Assembly (NCBI GenBank): GCA_947561585.1
Contig: CANNZV010001143.1
Coordinates: 114,646-178,645 of the forward strand
DNA: 64,000 bases
Origin: Caprella mutica
Lineage: Eukaryota > Arthropoda > Malacostraca > Amphipoda > Caprellidae
Reading direction: 5' to 3'
The translations under genes were made by a program, and so were the position numbers. Shown here piece after piece: positions 21,840 through 35,101 of this stretch. The number at the start of each line of letters is the position of its first letter. The first letter of the stretch is position 1. The notes under the pieces were generated by a model. It was given only the letters and a program-made list of their open reading frames with translations, was not told where the DNA came from and ran no database searches.

Positions 21840-24800
21840 TTGGTTACAAATTAATATTTCTTTGCTGTTGTAATTTTCGATTCATTCCGTACAAGCACTT
21901 TACCTATAAGTAAACCTTATGTTAATCATAATTTTACGATATGAATTAGCCAAATTTCATCAATTCAATTTGCTATAATCAAACAATTACAACGATATTA
22001 AATTAATTATTATTGAACTCACATATTTTGTTGTAAAAAAAGCTCAATAAATTAATTCGCTTATTTTAAGGTAGCAGAATATCCCATAAAAAGTTTAACA
22101 TTGCCAAGCATTCGGTTTTTGAAAATAAACAAGAGTTCAACGCTGAAATATTCTGTTGTGAAATGCTCTCAATAAAACATGACAGTCGATAAAGTTAACC
22201 GGAAAGAATGATTCACATTCCTCCCTTACGAACAAACACACCCACCAACCATCAGGGAAATTTCCAACAAATGATGATACTTTTCGGAAATGTGATACTA
22301 TTGCAACTGAGTCTCTTGCGATTGAACTGTCGACAACAGTCTATTTCTCAAACTTCTTATCGCAATTTGGATGTTATTTCGTCTCTTCTGGAAGGTTTTT
22401 TTATTGTATCTAGTAATTCACAAAAAGATAAATTTTTCTTTTAATAATTCATTTCAACGTGAATGAAAAAATCTTACAAGTCACGACTCATGAAATTATT
22501 GTTAAAATTGCGAGAAGAAATTTTTTATGAGGATCAAAATTCTACTGTATTTATATTTGTCTATATTTTAACAAATTAAATCTTATTACTTTATATAATT
22601 AAGATATTAAACCTATCGCTACATAGTTAGGTAAAATTAATAGAGGTAATATTATTCAATTCTCAATATCTTTTCTTTCAGATCAGAATGGTTTTATGAA
22701 ATGAATTTATTTTTCTACTAGTATTTTCAAGAAAAAGGTGTTTTCAAACAATTATTTTATCTGAAGTGCTAGGTTTTATATACGGTCACAAATATAGAAA
22801 TTCGAAAAAGTGGTGCTAAAGTTAGCCAAAGTTACTCCATCGAAAGCACGACCCGTTCCCTTACTCACTTTTTGCAGCGAATCCAAAGAGCTGACGGTAA
22901 TGAAGACGAATCGATACCCAGCAAATGAATGCTACAACCCAACAAAGTTCCACTGGAGTCCTTCAGATGTACGTAATCATACATACAGTATATAACTAAC
23001 ACAATAATACATACAGTATAAAAAATTATGCAATACTACATACAGTATAAGAAATTATGCATTACTACATACGGTATAAAAATAATAGTTATAGCTTCGA
23101 CGTTACGAAAAAAGTAAGGGTAGCGATATCATATCAAGATGTACATATTAATAAACATTACATAATTGATATTTTTTAAATTTAGATTGATACCTTATAT
23201 AAAATTTATTTTACACTTATGTTGGAACGAATCATTTGTAATACTTATTAATACTAACTCATCTATAGTATCTTAAAAAGTATATAATTTATCATTCAAG
23301 ACATTTCTGTCTTTTTCTGCTGTGGGAAAGTATCAGTAACGATACAATATATGTTTTGTAATAAATCATTTAAATAATTCTTGTGTAAATTTTATCTATT
23401 TTTCCAGTTACCGATCATGATATTGATCATTCAAATATTCTGTTCAATATTAATAACGAAATCATTTCGCAGAGATGCTATCAATTTCCATTTCACTTTT
23501 TCCATAAGAGTTCGTGGTATTCATTTCTGTGGTGAATTTCTTTCACTTTATCCGCATTTGAGAAGCTTACAGTTCGAAATGCTAAAATAGCCAATTAGAA
23601 ATTTTGTGAATGGAGTGAAAAATGGAAATCTTTGTAGAGTTGCCATCAATTCAAAGCTGGACATATTGGTTGTGCTAGTTTTTCGTCCACGAGACTTGGA
23701 ACTTTTATATCTCTCAGTAAACGAAGATTACCTCGCTGTACTTAGTTACAGGCAATCGTGAACTGGCATCGTCTAATATTGAACATTGGGATTGAAATGT
23801 CTGAGGTAAACTCATCTTATTTAATATAATAGTTATTGCAACGGAATAATAAATGAACAATGTTAAGTATCCTGAGAATATTTCCTAGTTCAGAATAGTT
23901 TCCGGCAATAAAAACTCGATCATTTCAATAAAAACTTTTGTTCTGAGTCTTCATGCATCGTTCACATTTATTATAAAAAGAATTTTCATAGATAACCATG
24001 TGATATAGTTTGAGTATATCATAAATTATTTTAAAACATAATAACTATTTATTTTTAAGGAGATCGATCCCTTTACTAAATTCTTTTTCTATTAAGTATC
24101 GTTGAATTTTAAAATTTGATACTCTTATGGGAGCAAGTAAAGATAACGGACCAGAAAACTTTAATTTATTTTCAATAAATATTTGCTTTAGTATTTTATA
24201 AATATACAAACCTGATAAATAATAATATTAAAAATTAACATTAATTTTGCATATACATATTCTAAGTGAATTATAGAATATATTCACATTCAGGCCTGGC
24301 ATAATGTTCTTGTTGGCATATGAGAGAAAATTAGAGTATGACCATTTACAAATGTATCTAATGAAAAAAGTAATGAAATTTTAGTTGATTCGAATCATGT
24401 ACAAATATTCAATCACTATATTATAAAATCTTGTCGAGCTCAAACTCCTCAGTTATAGTCTTTTAAGAGTTAAAGATTTTATCGTTGGCTCCCTTTGTAT
24501 TTTATTTTATTTACAACCATTAAAGTATTCTTTTATGTTTAAAATTGATTAATTTTTCTCATAGTTAGTTGCTATTTCTCACAAAGAGAATAATAATGAC
24601 TGTGGAGCAGTCATTAGCCATCAAGGGTGTTTATTATTTTCTAGGTCTACACCCCTCATGTGATGCGAAGATAATTTACTGCAATAATCCTGAGTGCAAT
24701 AAAAGTGAACATTCTTCTAAAGAGGTGACGTCAAAGTTGGTAATTATTGAGCTGCAATGAGAATTATTCTTTTTCAAAACATCTGTGATAAAGAAGAAGA

Positions 24801-25566
24801 AAATTGATACTTAAAGGTGACCCTCGACGAGGATTCTTTCACCTCTACTTGCGATTTATGGATATATTATATATTAAATGAACTGATTTGAGTTAGGATC
24901 ATTAGTATTATAATGATGTATTTGACAGTGAGATAGACATTAACACCTTCGTACGTCACTTAACTGTCAATATATAAAACAGTAGACATACCTAGAGAAT
25001 ATAAGGGGCTGTATTATTTACAGCAAAAACTGGCACACGATGTAAACTATTGCACTTCAACTTTACGGGATGCCTTCCAAGGAGATCCAATTTATTTTCA
25101 CAGAGTTTCGTAGCGTGAGATCTCTGAGCATTTATTATCTACTGCTACATTCAATTTCTCTGAGGCTATTTCGGTAAAACTATAAAAACTCTCGGTGTAC
25201 ATTCACGCAAACAACTCTGCAAGGTATTTCGTTCAAATAAACGCCATTGCTGCTCCATCACAGGTACTTAGTAAACAAAATGAAAAGAATACAAAAATAC
25301 AAAGTTTTACAAAACCTGAACCTTGGAACTGTTTTTTTGTTATGTTATTTATCCATGCAAATAACATCAAACTATTAGCTCATTCAATTAGATACATTGA
25401 AATTAATATACTCACTACCTAGCTAGTTACCCATCAAAAAAGACGGACTTTTTTTTTAATTACACCCATTAGAAAATTGGATACATTAATTTTATTTAAT
25501 TATTCTCATTTTTTATTACTAATCTTGGATTTAATAATCTCGGTTCTTGAATACCTCTTTCAAGTC
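21840..25566. other. AT-rich DNA with a few protein-like short frames, no supported gene
   Basis: About 3.7 kb. Short frames with fairly balanced residue use occur at 22208-22444, 22810-22995 (NECYNPTKFHWSPSD, next to a GTACGT) and 24596-24760 (CNNPECNKSEHSSKEV, with TTATTATTTTCTAG inside). Near 25020-25270 there are several acceptor- and donor-like sites. None joins into a consistent gene model by eye and none has a domain I recognise. Confidence 0.3.
22977..23088. repeat. ~29-bp tandem repeat, 4 copies
   Basis: Four copies of a unit starting ACATACAGTATAA and continuing with AATTATGCAATACT-like sequence. The last copy has ACATACGGTATAA. Each contains the near-palindrome ATACAGTAT. Confidence 0.75.
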
Positions 25567-25733
25567 AGGTGGTACATATTTTGTACCACACTGATGGTTA
25601 CAATTAATGCAAAGTGGTACAGAAAGTATACCACCTACAAAACGCTTTCAAAACTGGTAGGTAAATATTCCTTACCACCATAAAGGTTACGTTTAATGCT
25701 CAGTGGTACAGAAAATGTACCACCTTCAAAAAT
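25567..25733. repeat. tandem pair of ~90-bp units with internal hairpins
   Basis: Two copies, about 25567-25643 and 25656-25733. Each holds a first hairpin (GGTACATATTTTGTACC in copy 1, GGTAAATATTCCTTACC in copy 2), a linker (GGTTACAATTAATGC or GGTTACGTTTAATGC), and a second hairpin (GGTACAGAAAGTATACC or GGTACAGAAAATGTACC). In copy 2 the stems have changed from GGTAC to GGTAA on both sides. A third, weaker GGTTAGGTATA follows. Confidence 0.7.
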
Positions 25734-26580
25734 AAAGTTTGTATGCTGCTCGGCAGCTCAAATTTTGAACCACCTACATAAATGGTTAGGTATATTTAGA
25801 CATAATTCGCTGGGCATATAGGACATTTATTTCCCTGAAAAGTTTGGGCCTGAAAGAGATACTCGGATATATTTTTATAATAACTTATTTTTTATTCCTC
25901 TAAATTTTTTTTTTATTATTGATGATCTTTGGATTTCGGATTTTTTTATATCCTTATTTTTTTCAGCTTTTCCGAATTTTCGGTTTTCGGATTTTAGATT
26001 TTTTCGGAATTCCGTTTTTCTCTGATTTAAGTTCAATATTTTAGTGATGATAATTATAACGCGTGACATGTTCTTGCAACCAACCAACAGACAAAAAGAG
26101 CTGGACATTAATCAAGTTTTTTACATGTAATTAAGCACATGACTAGAAAGTAATTAAATCTGAGTACTAATTATATTTTTAAGAAGAACTTTAGAATTAA
26201 GTATATTTTTATGTATACATTAAAATATTTAAAAAACCATTACATTATTAAGACAGTTTACAATGGATGATATACAAAACGAATATAATTCCATTAACCA
26301 AAATATGATTACATTGATTTTTATGTAGGAGATTTGGAAATTATATTGATAATTAGCACGAATTAAGACAAATCTTTCGAAGGTCTGGTGATGACCTCTT
26401 ATAGTCGCTAATGTGTAATGTCATTCCTCTAGCTATAAAAGTCTCCCAATCGGAGCAGCAGATGGAATAGTCATGATGTACCACATAAATAATGTTTCTA
26501 TCAATGGGTGACAATTGAGGCTCCGAAGCTTTCGTTTATTATCTATGAGGTATGCAACAACTTGCATATCCTCTGATAAA
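25734..26580. other. AT-rich DNA, nothing recognised
   Basis: Includes a T-rich/TTCGGATTTT stretch near 25920-26010. The 77-residue minus-strand frame over it is lysine/asparagine low complexity. No supported feature. Confidence 0.4.
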
Positions 26581-26885
26581 AGTGACCCATGCAAGATGGA
26601 ATCACAAAGAGAAAGAAGGGTTTCTGAAGAACATATTATTATGCAGTGCTAAAGATTTGTTAACCGCTTCTGTAACGGAAACAGTGTCTAGCGCATCGGA
26701 AAAGAGGATACAGTTTCGAAAATAAAAGTACTTCCGACTGGAAGTAATTTATTTCCGAAACTCTTCTTCCGATGCGCTGGACACTGTTTTGGTTACAGAA
26801 GCGATTAACAGTCGTTAGCACTGAGTTCTTCAGAAACTCTTCTTAATTTCTCTTTATGATTTCATTTTCATTGACTGTGACCCAC
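26581..26885. mobile_element. ~300-bp foldback element
   Basis: Imperfect inverted arms, 26581-26735 and 26736-26885, face each other around CTTCCGACTGGAAG. Shared blocks, outside in, are GTGACCCA, AAAGAGAAA, GTTTCTGAAGAAC, CAGTGCTAA, CGCTTCTGTAAC, ACAGTGTC and AGCGCATCGGAA. There is almost no spacer, so RNA from it would form a long bulged hairpin. It has no coding capacity. The superfamily is unknown. Confidence 0.8.
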
Positions 26886-28495
26886 CTCAACTTGAAATAT
26901 GGATGCGTGACGGGTTGCAATAATCGCCTCGTTTACTGATTGGTCATTTTCCCAGCTTGCGAAATTTTCGAATCTCTTTTGGCAATTTTGATAGATGGAA
27001 TTGATGAGAGGCCTATAATAGTGCCCTCTCTTCTATTTAATTTGACAAATTATTTTCTATGGTAAGAACATTTGGAAGTAATTCACCATAACCAGTAGCC
27101 TTGTCACCTTAAAGAAGATGGTGCAACATATTCATTTACATTCACAAGTTGTGTGTTGCAACTTGAAACTCTAATTTATTTTAAAAACAATATAATTATT
27201 TATTCTCTCAAGTAATGAATTGCTATTAAAAGCAATTTAGGTTTCTTATAAGTACACAAAAAGTACTTAAGTACTGCCCAGTTCTGAAAACAAACAGACC
27301 AATACATACTGTGTATTACTATATAGTGCAATAATATAATTTATTAATGAAAACTTATTGCTTAGTAGACAATAAAAACTCTATAAATCATGAATATACA
27401 TGAAATATTTTATATGTCGTCAATTATTTCAGCATTTGGCTGACACAGCGTTAGGTGATTTGTTATAATTGACCAGCAATCAACTCTTCAATTCATTTTC
27501 ACCGTAAATAACTAAGTGTCCCATTAAACACACATGGCAGAGTTTCGATGAGGTAGTTTTCAGAAATATATCTACAGTCTATACGATGATGGAAGTGTAA
27601 TTCAAAGAGAAAAATGATATATGAAAACCTAATGCATCAATTCTAACAACGTCGGTCCAAACAACATTAGTGGCTATTGGAAAACTGGAGGATGGATGGA
27701 CGTAATTTATCAGCCATTGAAATGGCCACACTGGCAGCTTGAAAAATGGCTCATGTAAAATGGCTAAACTAACCGATTGCTGTGAGTGAAGTTGCAGACT
27801 TGATTGCAGGACTGGGGGAAACCACTTTTTCTCACCTTGAAAAATAAACTCATATATTTTAACAAAGCATTTAAATATATTATATATACATATTAATTAG
27901 GAGGTTTAAGGTAGCGCATCGATTCTGGACCTTCTTGTTTACTTACCGTCCAATGTCGCTGAAATTATGATATAATATGTAAAATTGATTTCTAAGATAA
28001 ATATTACTCGTAGCATTTTTTGAATAAAATGAATATTGAGAAAATTATTCAATTTCTTTCATTTTTTTCCAAATTTTAATTTTACTACTCCTTTTTCAAT
28101 TTTAGGTCAATTTAATTGCTCTTAATCTCAAATTGTAGATATCATTAATAAGAATGATCTTATCATAAAACTTTTTCAGATTTTTCTTTTTGGGCATCAG
28201 ATATTAGAAATTCTTTTCATTTTTTCCTAATTTTAAAGTTGATTTTTTTTATTATAAGAATGAAGGCACCATTTTTTAGAATAACCTGTCGCAAACCGCA
28301 TCAATATTCACAAAAACATCAATTCACTGGAGCACCTTTGGACCCAGTGAGGTGTGAGTCCTAACGCCCTGTGTGAGTGACAACATTCGCTCTACCCTCA
28401 TTAATACCCTTGGCTCTCGGGACAATCGGACATGCCTGTCCCTTGTTCATTTTCTTTCATCTGAGAACTTTATTGTTGAAGTGAATTATCAGTGA
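26886..28495. other. AT-rich DNA, no supported gene
   Basis: About 1.6 kb with no frame or RNA I recognise. A slightly G+C-richer stretch at 28300-28450 carries no motif. Confidence 0.4.
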
Positions 28496-28504
28496 TAAAT
28501 TATA

Positions 28505-29468
28505 GGGGTCTAGGCTGATTTTCCGAAAACGAAATGGCCGAAACCAAATTTGCCGAAAACTAATTTGATTAAACGGATTTTCTGAATATGTTCTTTCCGA
28601 ATCCCAAATTGGCCGAAAACGGATTTGCCGAAATACATTTCTTCTATGAGTTGACATTACTATTGCTATATAAATTTGAATTCCGCTAATTTGGTATCAT
28701 TTTGCTAAATTCATATATCTAACTGTATATATTAAATATTAATATGTATATGGCATTACTAAAAAGGGTTGATAGAAATCAATCTTTTTATTCAAGTGAA
28801 AAATTTATTCATGCAAGTGACACTATCGTTGAAGCTAGAGGTATATTGGGAAGATATAAACATATATAATAGTTATGTTACTCATTACTAACAATTTTAT
28901 ATTTTAAACGCAATAAATGGAATAAATATTGATAATGACAGCCACTAAACACCTTCTGTATGGTATACTATTAACAACTGAATAAAAAAATATACAGTAA
29001 ACATTCTCAAAAATGAATCAACACGCTAGAAAAACACAATCTAAAAAAACAACCAAATGCTCAAATGAAAAAAATGCAACATGCTCCCATAGCTGACTGA
29101 CTGATTCTGACTGAATAAAGCTTGAACGTCTTTAAAATAAGAAAAGACAAAGAATCATTTAGTGGTCCAAAGATTAACACAATTATTAACGAAGAGATAG
29201 AATAATTAAAGGATCATTTTGTGTAACTAAGGGTTATGATTTCGTTTCTTTTCTGTAACTTTTGTGTAATTTTACATTCTGTTTTAAATAAGTCTTTCGG
29301 TAAATTTGTCTTTCGGCGAATCTTCACTTCGGCGAATCCGTTTTTGATAAATTTGGGTTTCAGCATATTCGTATTCGGAGAATCCGGTTCGGCGAATTAG
29401 GGTTCGGCCAATTAGTTTTCGGAGAATTTGGTTTCGGCAAATTCATTTTCGAAAATACCGCCGGATAC
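28505..29468. mobile_element. foldback element with TTCGGCGAATTTG-type array arms (probable MULE type)
   Basis: The left arm (28505-28645) and right arm (about 29288-29468) are arrays of about 14-16-bp units, TTTGCCGAAAAC or CTAATTCGCCGAACC and variants, in inverted orientation. The order of variants is partly mirrored: CCGAAAACTAATT near the tip, then CGGATT(T)TCT/CCGAATA, then CCCAAATT, then AAAACGGATT, read inward in both arms. The ends are GGGGTCTAGGCTG and GTATCCGGCGGTA. A 9-bp direct repeat with one mismatch flanks them: TAAATTATA at 28496-28504 and TAAATTATC at 29469-29477. The interior is AT-rich without coding capacity. The 66-residue minus-strand frame at 28457-28657 is array translation. 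Confidence 0.8.
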
Positions 29469-29477
29469 TAAATTATC

Positions 29478-30659
29478 GATCACGTAATATTAAAGCCATA
29501 CGGGGGTATTAACATAGCCGACTTTATATGAAGGCCGTACCCAAGAATCGATCAGCTGTTAGGATACTTCATAACAAACCGCGAACTTGGTCTGCGTCAG
29601 TTTTTATAATTTTCCTATTTTAAGCAACTTATAGGTAGGTATGTAATGACAAAATAAACCATACCAGTGGATTGGAAATCATTTAATTAATATAATAGTG
29701 TTGTTTTAACTGAGCTAATAATAATTATTCTATTTAAAAAACGTAAATATACACGTGAGCTCGATGGCGTTTTAATAATAATGGTGGTAGTTTTTTGCAA
29801 TGTATTGCCATTTAAACCAATTTAGAGTTGTGTGACAAATTTTTTAATAAGGAGTAAATATATTGTCAAAGACCTAAGTGATAGGCCTGGATAATTTTTT
29901 CCCTGAATTTATATCTGTAACTGTTAAAATTCAAAAAATAAAATGGAACTGACTGAATCTTGTATATACCTACTTAGAAATATCTTGCAAATTTAAAAAC
30001 AAACCTATTTTGTTGCAGACCTACATAATTGATACATATTTATTTGATTAAATATGATCAGACCGTCAGTAAGAGATATTCAAACCAAATTTAAAATTGT
30101 GGCTCCAAAATTCCGACTGCATGTCTGAAAAGTATGACCACCTCTGTCTTCAAGATTTTATTTCTTTTGAGACAATTTGCCTCAATAAGGTTTTTAAAAT
30201 TCCACAAAGTATTTGCATTTATACTTGAAGTTGTTTATCAATAATTAATAATCAAAATATATATAATGACAGTAATATTACTGATCATTTTCTTACTTTA
30301 TATTAAATCAGGAGTACCTAATTACTGTTTGGTATAGCCTATATAGGTAATTAACTAATTATCTAACTATTTAAGAATAATCAGGAAGTAATCATGTTTC
30401 AGATTAGTTGATACATTGCATGGTGCTATTAGTAATACATTAACTTATTACTAGTATTTTTTTCTGTAATTAACATATTGCTTCAAGTCCTAAATCCAAA
30501 TTATTGGTTTACTTTTCTTCTGCTATCTGAAAACTGCAATCTCAAATTCTGTAATTATTTGGTAATTCAAAGTATTGAATTATTATTATATGTTAGTATA
30601 TTGACCAACCTTATCAATTGCATACATTTAATGATATTTTCACTGTGTATCCCAAGCAA
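29478..30659. other. AT-rich DNA, nothing recognised
   Basis: No gene, RNA or element termini. The 70-residue frame at 30478-30690 has no motif. Confidence 0.4.
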
Positions 30660-31020
30660 CCATGACACATTGTGCCAACATGGGCACTAGGTGGTTAGGT
30701 GGGCAAGAGATGGCAGACTGAAAAGTAGCCTAGAAATTACATGGGGATAATGTGGTTTTCCATTCCCATGGAATGTTACCTTGGGAGAAGGTTGGCTCAA
30801 TGTGGTGAATCCGTCCCACGGAATTGTCATATTGGCCAAACCTGATTAATATATAGCGTGTCAACATTAAATAACTGAAACTAATTAACATATCGGCAAC
30901 ATCTTGGGCCAAGATGATTTCACCATAACAGCCCATGCTGTCACCATGTTGGCCCACTTTGCAAATAACCGCACAGTACCAATACGATTTGTACATCTAG
31001 TGCCAACATGGGCCCCATTA
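30660..31020 (+). repeat. dispersed repeat with GCCAACATGGGC words
   Basis: A G+C-richer stretch in which 30690-30820 matches the complement of 6922-7042. Short related words recur through it: TGCCAACATGGGC at both ends (about 30672 and 31001), CATGTTGGCCCA near 30948, CATATTGGCCAA near 30828 and AATGTGGT twice. It may be another small element with repeat-bearing ends, but the arms are too short to define. The 88-residue minus-strand frame over it has no recognisable domain. Confidence 0.5.
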
Positions 31021-31404
31021 ACTTGTAGAACAAAATTATAATTTACCGTTTTAGAAATAAAGAATTACCGTTTTAGAACAGTTTAGTGACGCCAAAAATG
31101 ATGTTTTCTTTAGGGAAACATAGTAGAAAATTGCTTAACGTTATTTTTTCATGGTAGACTGATCTATAAAGAACATTTTAACCAAAAACATTTTTTTTTC
31201 ACGGGACGCTCCCATTAACTATTCTCATCACTACAAATAAAGGAAAAATATCCAATTGTTGTTTGTAAAACCTCATCAAAAATAATTTATAATCAAAGTT
31301 TGGTATACATATAAAATTTCACAAACTAAATTTCTCCAAAAGAGAATCAAAAGAGATAAAACATATGATTAGAAAGATATCCATCAATTTCCATTTTACC
31401 AAAG
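31021..31404. other. AT-rich flank of the 25-bp array
   Basis: No supported feature. Isolated degenerate units of the 25-bp array (CATTTTACCAAAG, CAATTTTACCAGA) begin to appear after 31380. Confidence 0.4.
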
Positions 31405-33467
31405 GCTTGAAATCTCAATTTTACCAGATACTCTCAATCTCCATATTACCAGAGACTCTCAATCTCCGTTTTACCAGAAACTCTCAATCTCCATTTTACC
31501 AAAGACTCTCAATCTCCATTTTAACAGAGACTCTCAATCTCCATTTTACCAGAGACTCTCAATCTCCATTTTACCAGAGACTCTCAATCTCCATTTTACC
31601 AGAGTCTCTCAATCTCCATTTTACCAGAGACTCTCAATCTCCCTTTTACCAGAGACTCTCAATCTCCATTTTAACAGAGACTCTCAATCTCCATTTTACC
31701 AGAGACTCTCAATCTCCATTTTACCAGAGTCTCTCAATCTCCATTTTACCAGAGACTCTCAATCTCCATTTTACCAGAGACTCTCAATCTCCATTTTACC
31801 AGAGACTCTCAATCTCCATTTTACCAGAGACTCTCAATCTCCATTTTACCAGAGACTCTCAATCTCCATTTTACCAGAGACTCTCAATCTCCATTTTACC
31901 AGAAACTCTCAATCTCCATTTTACCAGAGTCTCTCAATCTCCATTTTACCAGAGACTCTCAATCTCCATTTTACCTGAGACTCTCAATCTCTATTTTACC
32001 AGAGACTCTCAATCTCCATTTTACCAGAGACTCTCAATCTCCATTTTACCAGAGACTCTCAATCTCCATTTTACCAGAGACTCTCAATCTCCATTTTACC
32101 AGAGACTCTCAATCTCCATTTTACCAGAGACTCTCAATCTCCATTTTACCAGAGACTCTCAATCTCCATTTTACCAGAGACTCTCAATCTCCATTTTACC
32201 AGAAACTCTCAATCTCCATTTTACCAGAGACTCTCAATCTCCATTTTACCAGAGACTCTCAATCTCCATTTTACCAGAGACTCTCAATCTCCATTTTACC
32301 AGAGACTCTCAATCTCAATTTTAACAGAGACTCTCAATCTCCATTTTACCAGAAACTCTCAATCTCCATTTTACCAGAGACTCTCAATCTCCATTTTACC
32401 AGAGACTCTCAATCTCCATTTTACCAGAGACTCTCAATGTCCATTTTACCAGAAACTCTCAATCTCCATTTTACCAGAGTCTCTCAATCTCCATTTTACC
32501 AGAGACTCTCAATCTCCATTTTACCAGAGACTCTCAATCTCCATTTTACCAGAGACTCTCAATCTCCATTTTACCAGAAACTCTCAATCTCCATTTTACC
32601 AGAGTCTCTCAATCTCCATTTTACCAGAGACTCTCAATCTCTATTTTACCAGAGACTCTCAATCTCCATTTTACCAGAGACTCTCAATCTCCATTTTACC
32701 AGAGACTCTCAATCTCCATTTTACCAGAGACTCTCAATCTCCATTTTACCAGAGACTCTCAATCTCCATTTTACCAGAGACTCTCAATCTCCATTTTACC
32801 AGAGACTCTCAATCTCCATTTTACCAGAGACTCTCAATCTCCATTTTACCAGAAACTCTCAATCTCCATTTTACCAGAGTCTCTCAATCTCCATTTTACC
32901 AGAGACTCTCAATCTCTATTTTACCAGAGACTCTCAATCTCCATTTTACCAGAGACTCTCAATCTCCATTTTACCAGAGACTCTCAATCTCCATTTTACC
33001 AGAGACTCTCAATCTCCATTTTACCAGAGACTCTCAATCTCCATTTTACCAGAGACTCTCAATCTCCATTTTACCAGAGACTCTCAATCTCCATTTTACC
33101 AGAGACTCTCAATATCCATTTTACCAGAGACTCTCAATCTCAATTTTACCAGAGACTCTCAATCTCCATTTTACCAGAGACTCTCAATCTCCATTTTACC
33201 AGAAACTCTCAATCTCCATTTTACCAGAGTCTCTCAATCTCCATTTTACCAGAGACTCTCAATCTCCATTTTACCAGAGACTCTCAATCTCTATTTTACC
33301 AGAGACTCTCAATCTCCATTTTACCAGAGACTCTCAATCTCCATTTTACCAGAGACTCTCAATCTCCATTTTACCAGAGACTCTCAATCTCCATTTTACC
33401 AGAGACTCTCAATCTCCATTTTACCAGAGACTCTCAATCTCCATTTTACCAGAGACTCTCAATCTTC
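31405..33467. repeat. 25-bp minisatellite, ~82 copies
   Basis: A 2.06-kb array of a 25-bp unit containing CTCTCAATCTCC and ATTTTACCAGAGA. Most units are identical and edge units are the most degenerate, as expected from unequal exchange. Because 25 is not a multiple of three, the reading frame cycles every 75 bp (25 residues) and happens to be free of stops on the plus strand. This gives two frames of 319 and 382 residues (31365-32324, 32437-33585) that are not genes. Variant units (AGAAA.., AGAGT.., CTATTTTACC) recur as linked blocks, which shows higher-order duplication. Confidence 0.97.
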
Positions 33468-34147
33468 AGTTAATTTTCTGGTCGGTTTCATCTTTTCTCA
33501 ATTCACTAAAAACACACAATCGAAATTTCCTCTTTTGCAACTCCTTCACATTACACACGTTAGTAAGTGTGTTAGATATTCATAACACACTTTTAGATCT
33601 TTTAGCAATATTATTGTATTCAATTTAAATGTCAATTAAAAATAAAGAAAATGTGTGAGTTTTTTTCTGGTGACAAATTGGCTATTTCAAATGCAGGAAA
33701 TTTAAAATGTCCTAAAAGCGTTTGATGAAATTGTACTCACAGTTATTGAAATAAATCCAACCAATAATTTAGCACTAATAAATGTAAAAACACTATTATT
33801 TGATTGGAATGATAATATTTTTATTTTGTAGAGGAAATGAGATTAAATGTAAAAATAATGCAATAATATGGAGAGACGCAATTCTGAGAGACTGGGAGAA
33901 TACTAAAAAACTATAGTAATTATATTATCTCGTGAAATGATCACCCAAAGAAGAAAGCCTGTAAACTGTTATTTGTTTTATTTAATTTGTCGGTTCATTT
34001 AACGCTCTATGAGTTTATACTTTATACATAGTATGAATGGATCGACTAAGATTATTTAAGATTATTGTATCATAGTTTAAAAATGTACGTAAACATTAAA
34101 ACAAAAAAAGTTGAGGTAACAGCTATGTATGTACACTGTACAATGTA
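33468..34147. other. AT-rich DNA between the array and the mariner element
   Basis: No supported feature. The 3' part of the 33.6-kb frame (33468-33585) is unrelated to the array and has no motif. Confidence 0.4.
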
Positions 34148-34464
34148 CATGTTGATCCAGAATTCAGGTACCATTTTAATTTGTTACTAAATGGAACAAT
34201 AAGAACGATAGGAAGTGGAAATTTGCTTATTACAAAGAAGAATTTCTTCAATGTGCATTTTATCCAATATAATTAGATAGATATTCTTATTCACTTAGCT
34301 ATATTTTTGTTTTATTATAAACCCTCAGATTCTCATCACGTTTCGCTACAGCAAAGAAGAAAGAATATGTATTCTATAAACCTACATCATTAAAATGTCA
34401 ATATCAGAAGTGCAACGTGATTCAACGTGAATCCAATTTAGAAATTAGAACAATAGTCAGTCTT

Positions 34465-34640
34465 TCAAAAATACAATATAATCTATGTATCGAAATTTGT
34501 GGATACTGGGAATGTTGATGACAAACCACGATCTGGAAAAATAAAGTTAAATCGAACCGAATTTCTAATCGAGAGTTGCTGCAAGCATTAGAGATGATCT
34601 TAACCCTAATGAGTTTGACTGTCGAAATCAACAGGAGAGT
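34465..34640 (+). pseudogene. mariner transposase N-terminal (helix-turn-helix) fragment
   Basis: In one frame the DNA reads KFVDTGNVDDKPRSGKIK, the linker and GRPR-like motif that follows the first helix-turn-helix of mariner transposases. Sequence before and after it is broken by stops. It lies about 300 bp inside the left TIR, as expected for the N-terminal domain. No intact start codon is visible. The 69-residue minus-strand frame over the same bases is a shadow. Confidence 0.6.
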
Positions 34641-35101
34641 TTGACTATGTGTTAAAGAAACACATGTCTTATTTATAAACCTACGGTGCTGGATTTTTTA
34701 CGAATTGTTAGTATATATTCTAGACTAATGTGTACAAGTTTCAAGTAAAAACATTGAACATATAAGGAGAAATAAATACATCAGTATTAAAGACATTGGC
34801 AACTGAGAGACCGGATCTGTGATTGGGCGGAGTGTGAGCCAATCACAGCTCACGCATGTATCTGTTTTTGATGAAAATGTGAACAAATTCGTCCATATTA
34901 GCTAACCAAACTGTATACCAAAGTGCAATTAATTCCATAATTTACGTAATTTACGGGGATTTACGACGATATGTATTTTTTTTTAATACAAAAAGATATT
35001 TGGTATGTATGTATGTAGGAACAAAGTCAAGATAGGCCAGTAAATTTAAACGAATAACATAGGAGATATAAAGTAATTCAAAAAAGATGTGCCTAAAAAA
35101 C

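Noticed and set aside
24390..24402. tRNA B-box-like GATTCGAATC words (also near 2090 and 26965)
   Set aside because: No matching A box or cloverleaf pairing was found around any of them.
31365..33585. Two long plus-strand frames of 319 and 382 residues
   Set aside because: They are translations of the stop-free 25-bp tandem array. The residue repeat follows the 75-bp frame cycle, and the frames end where array units mutate.
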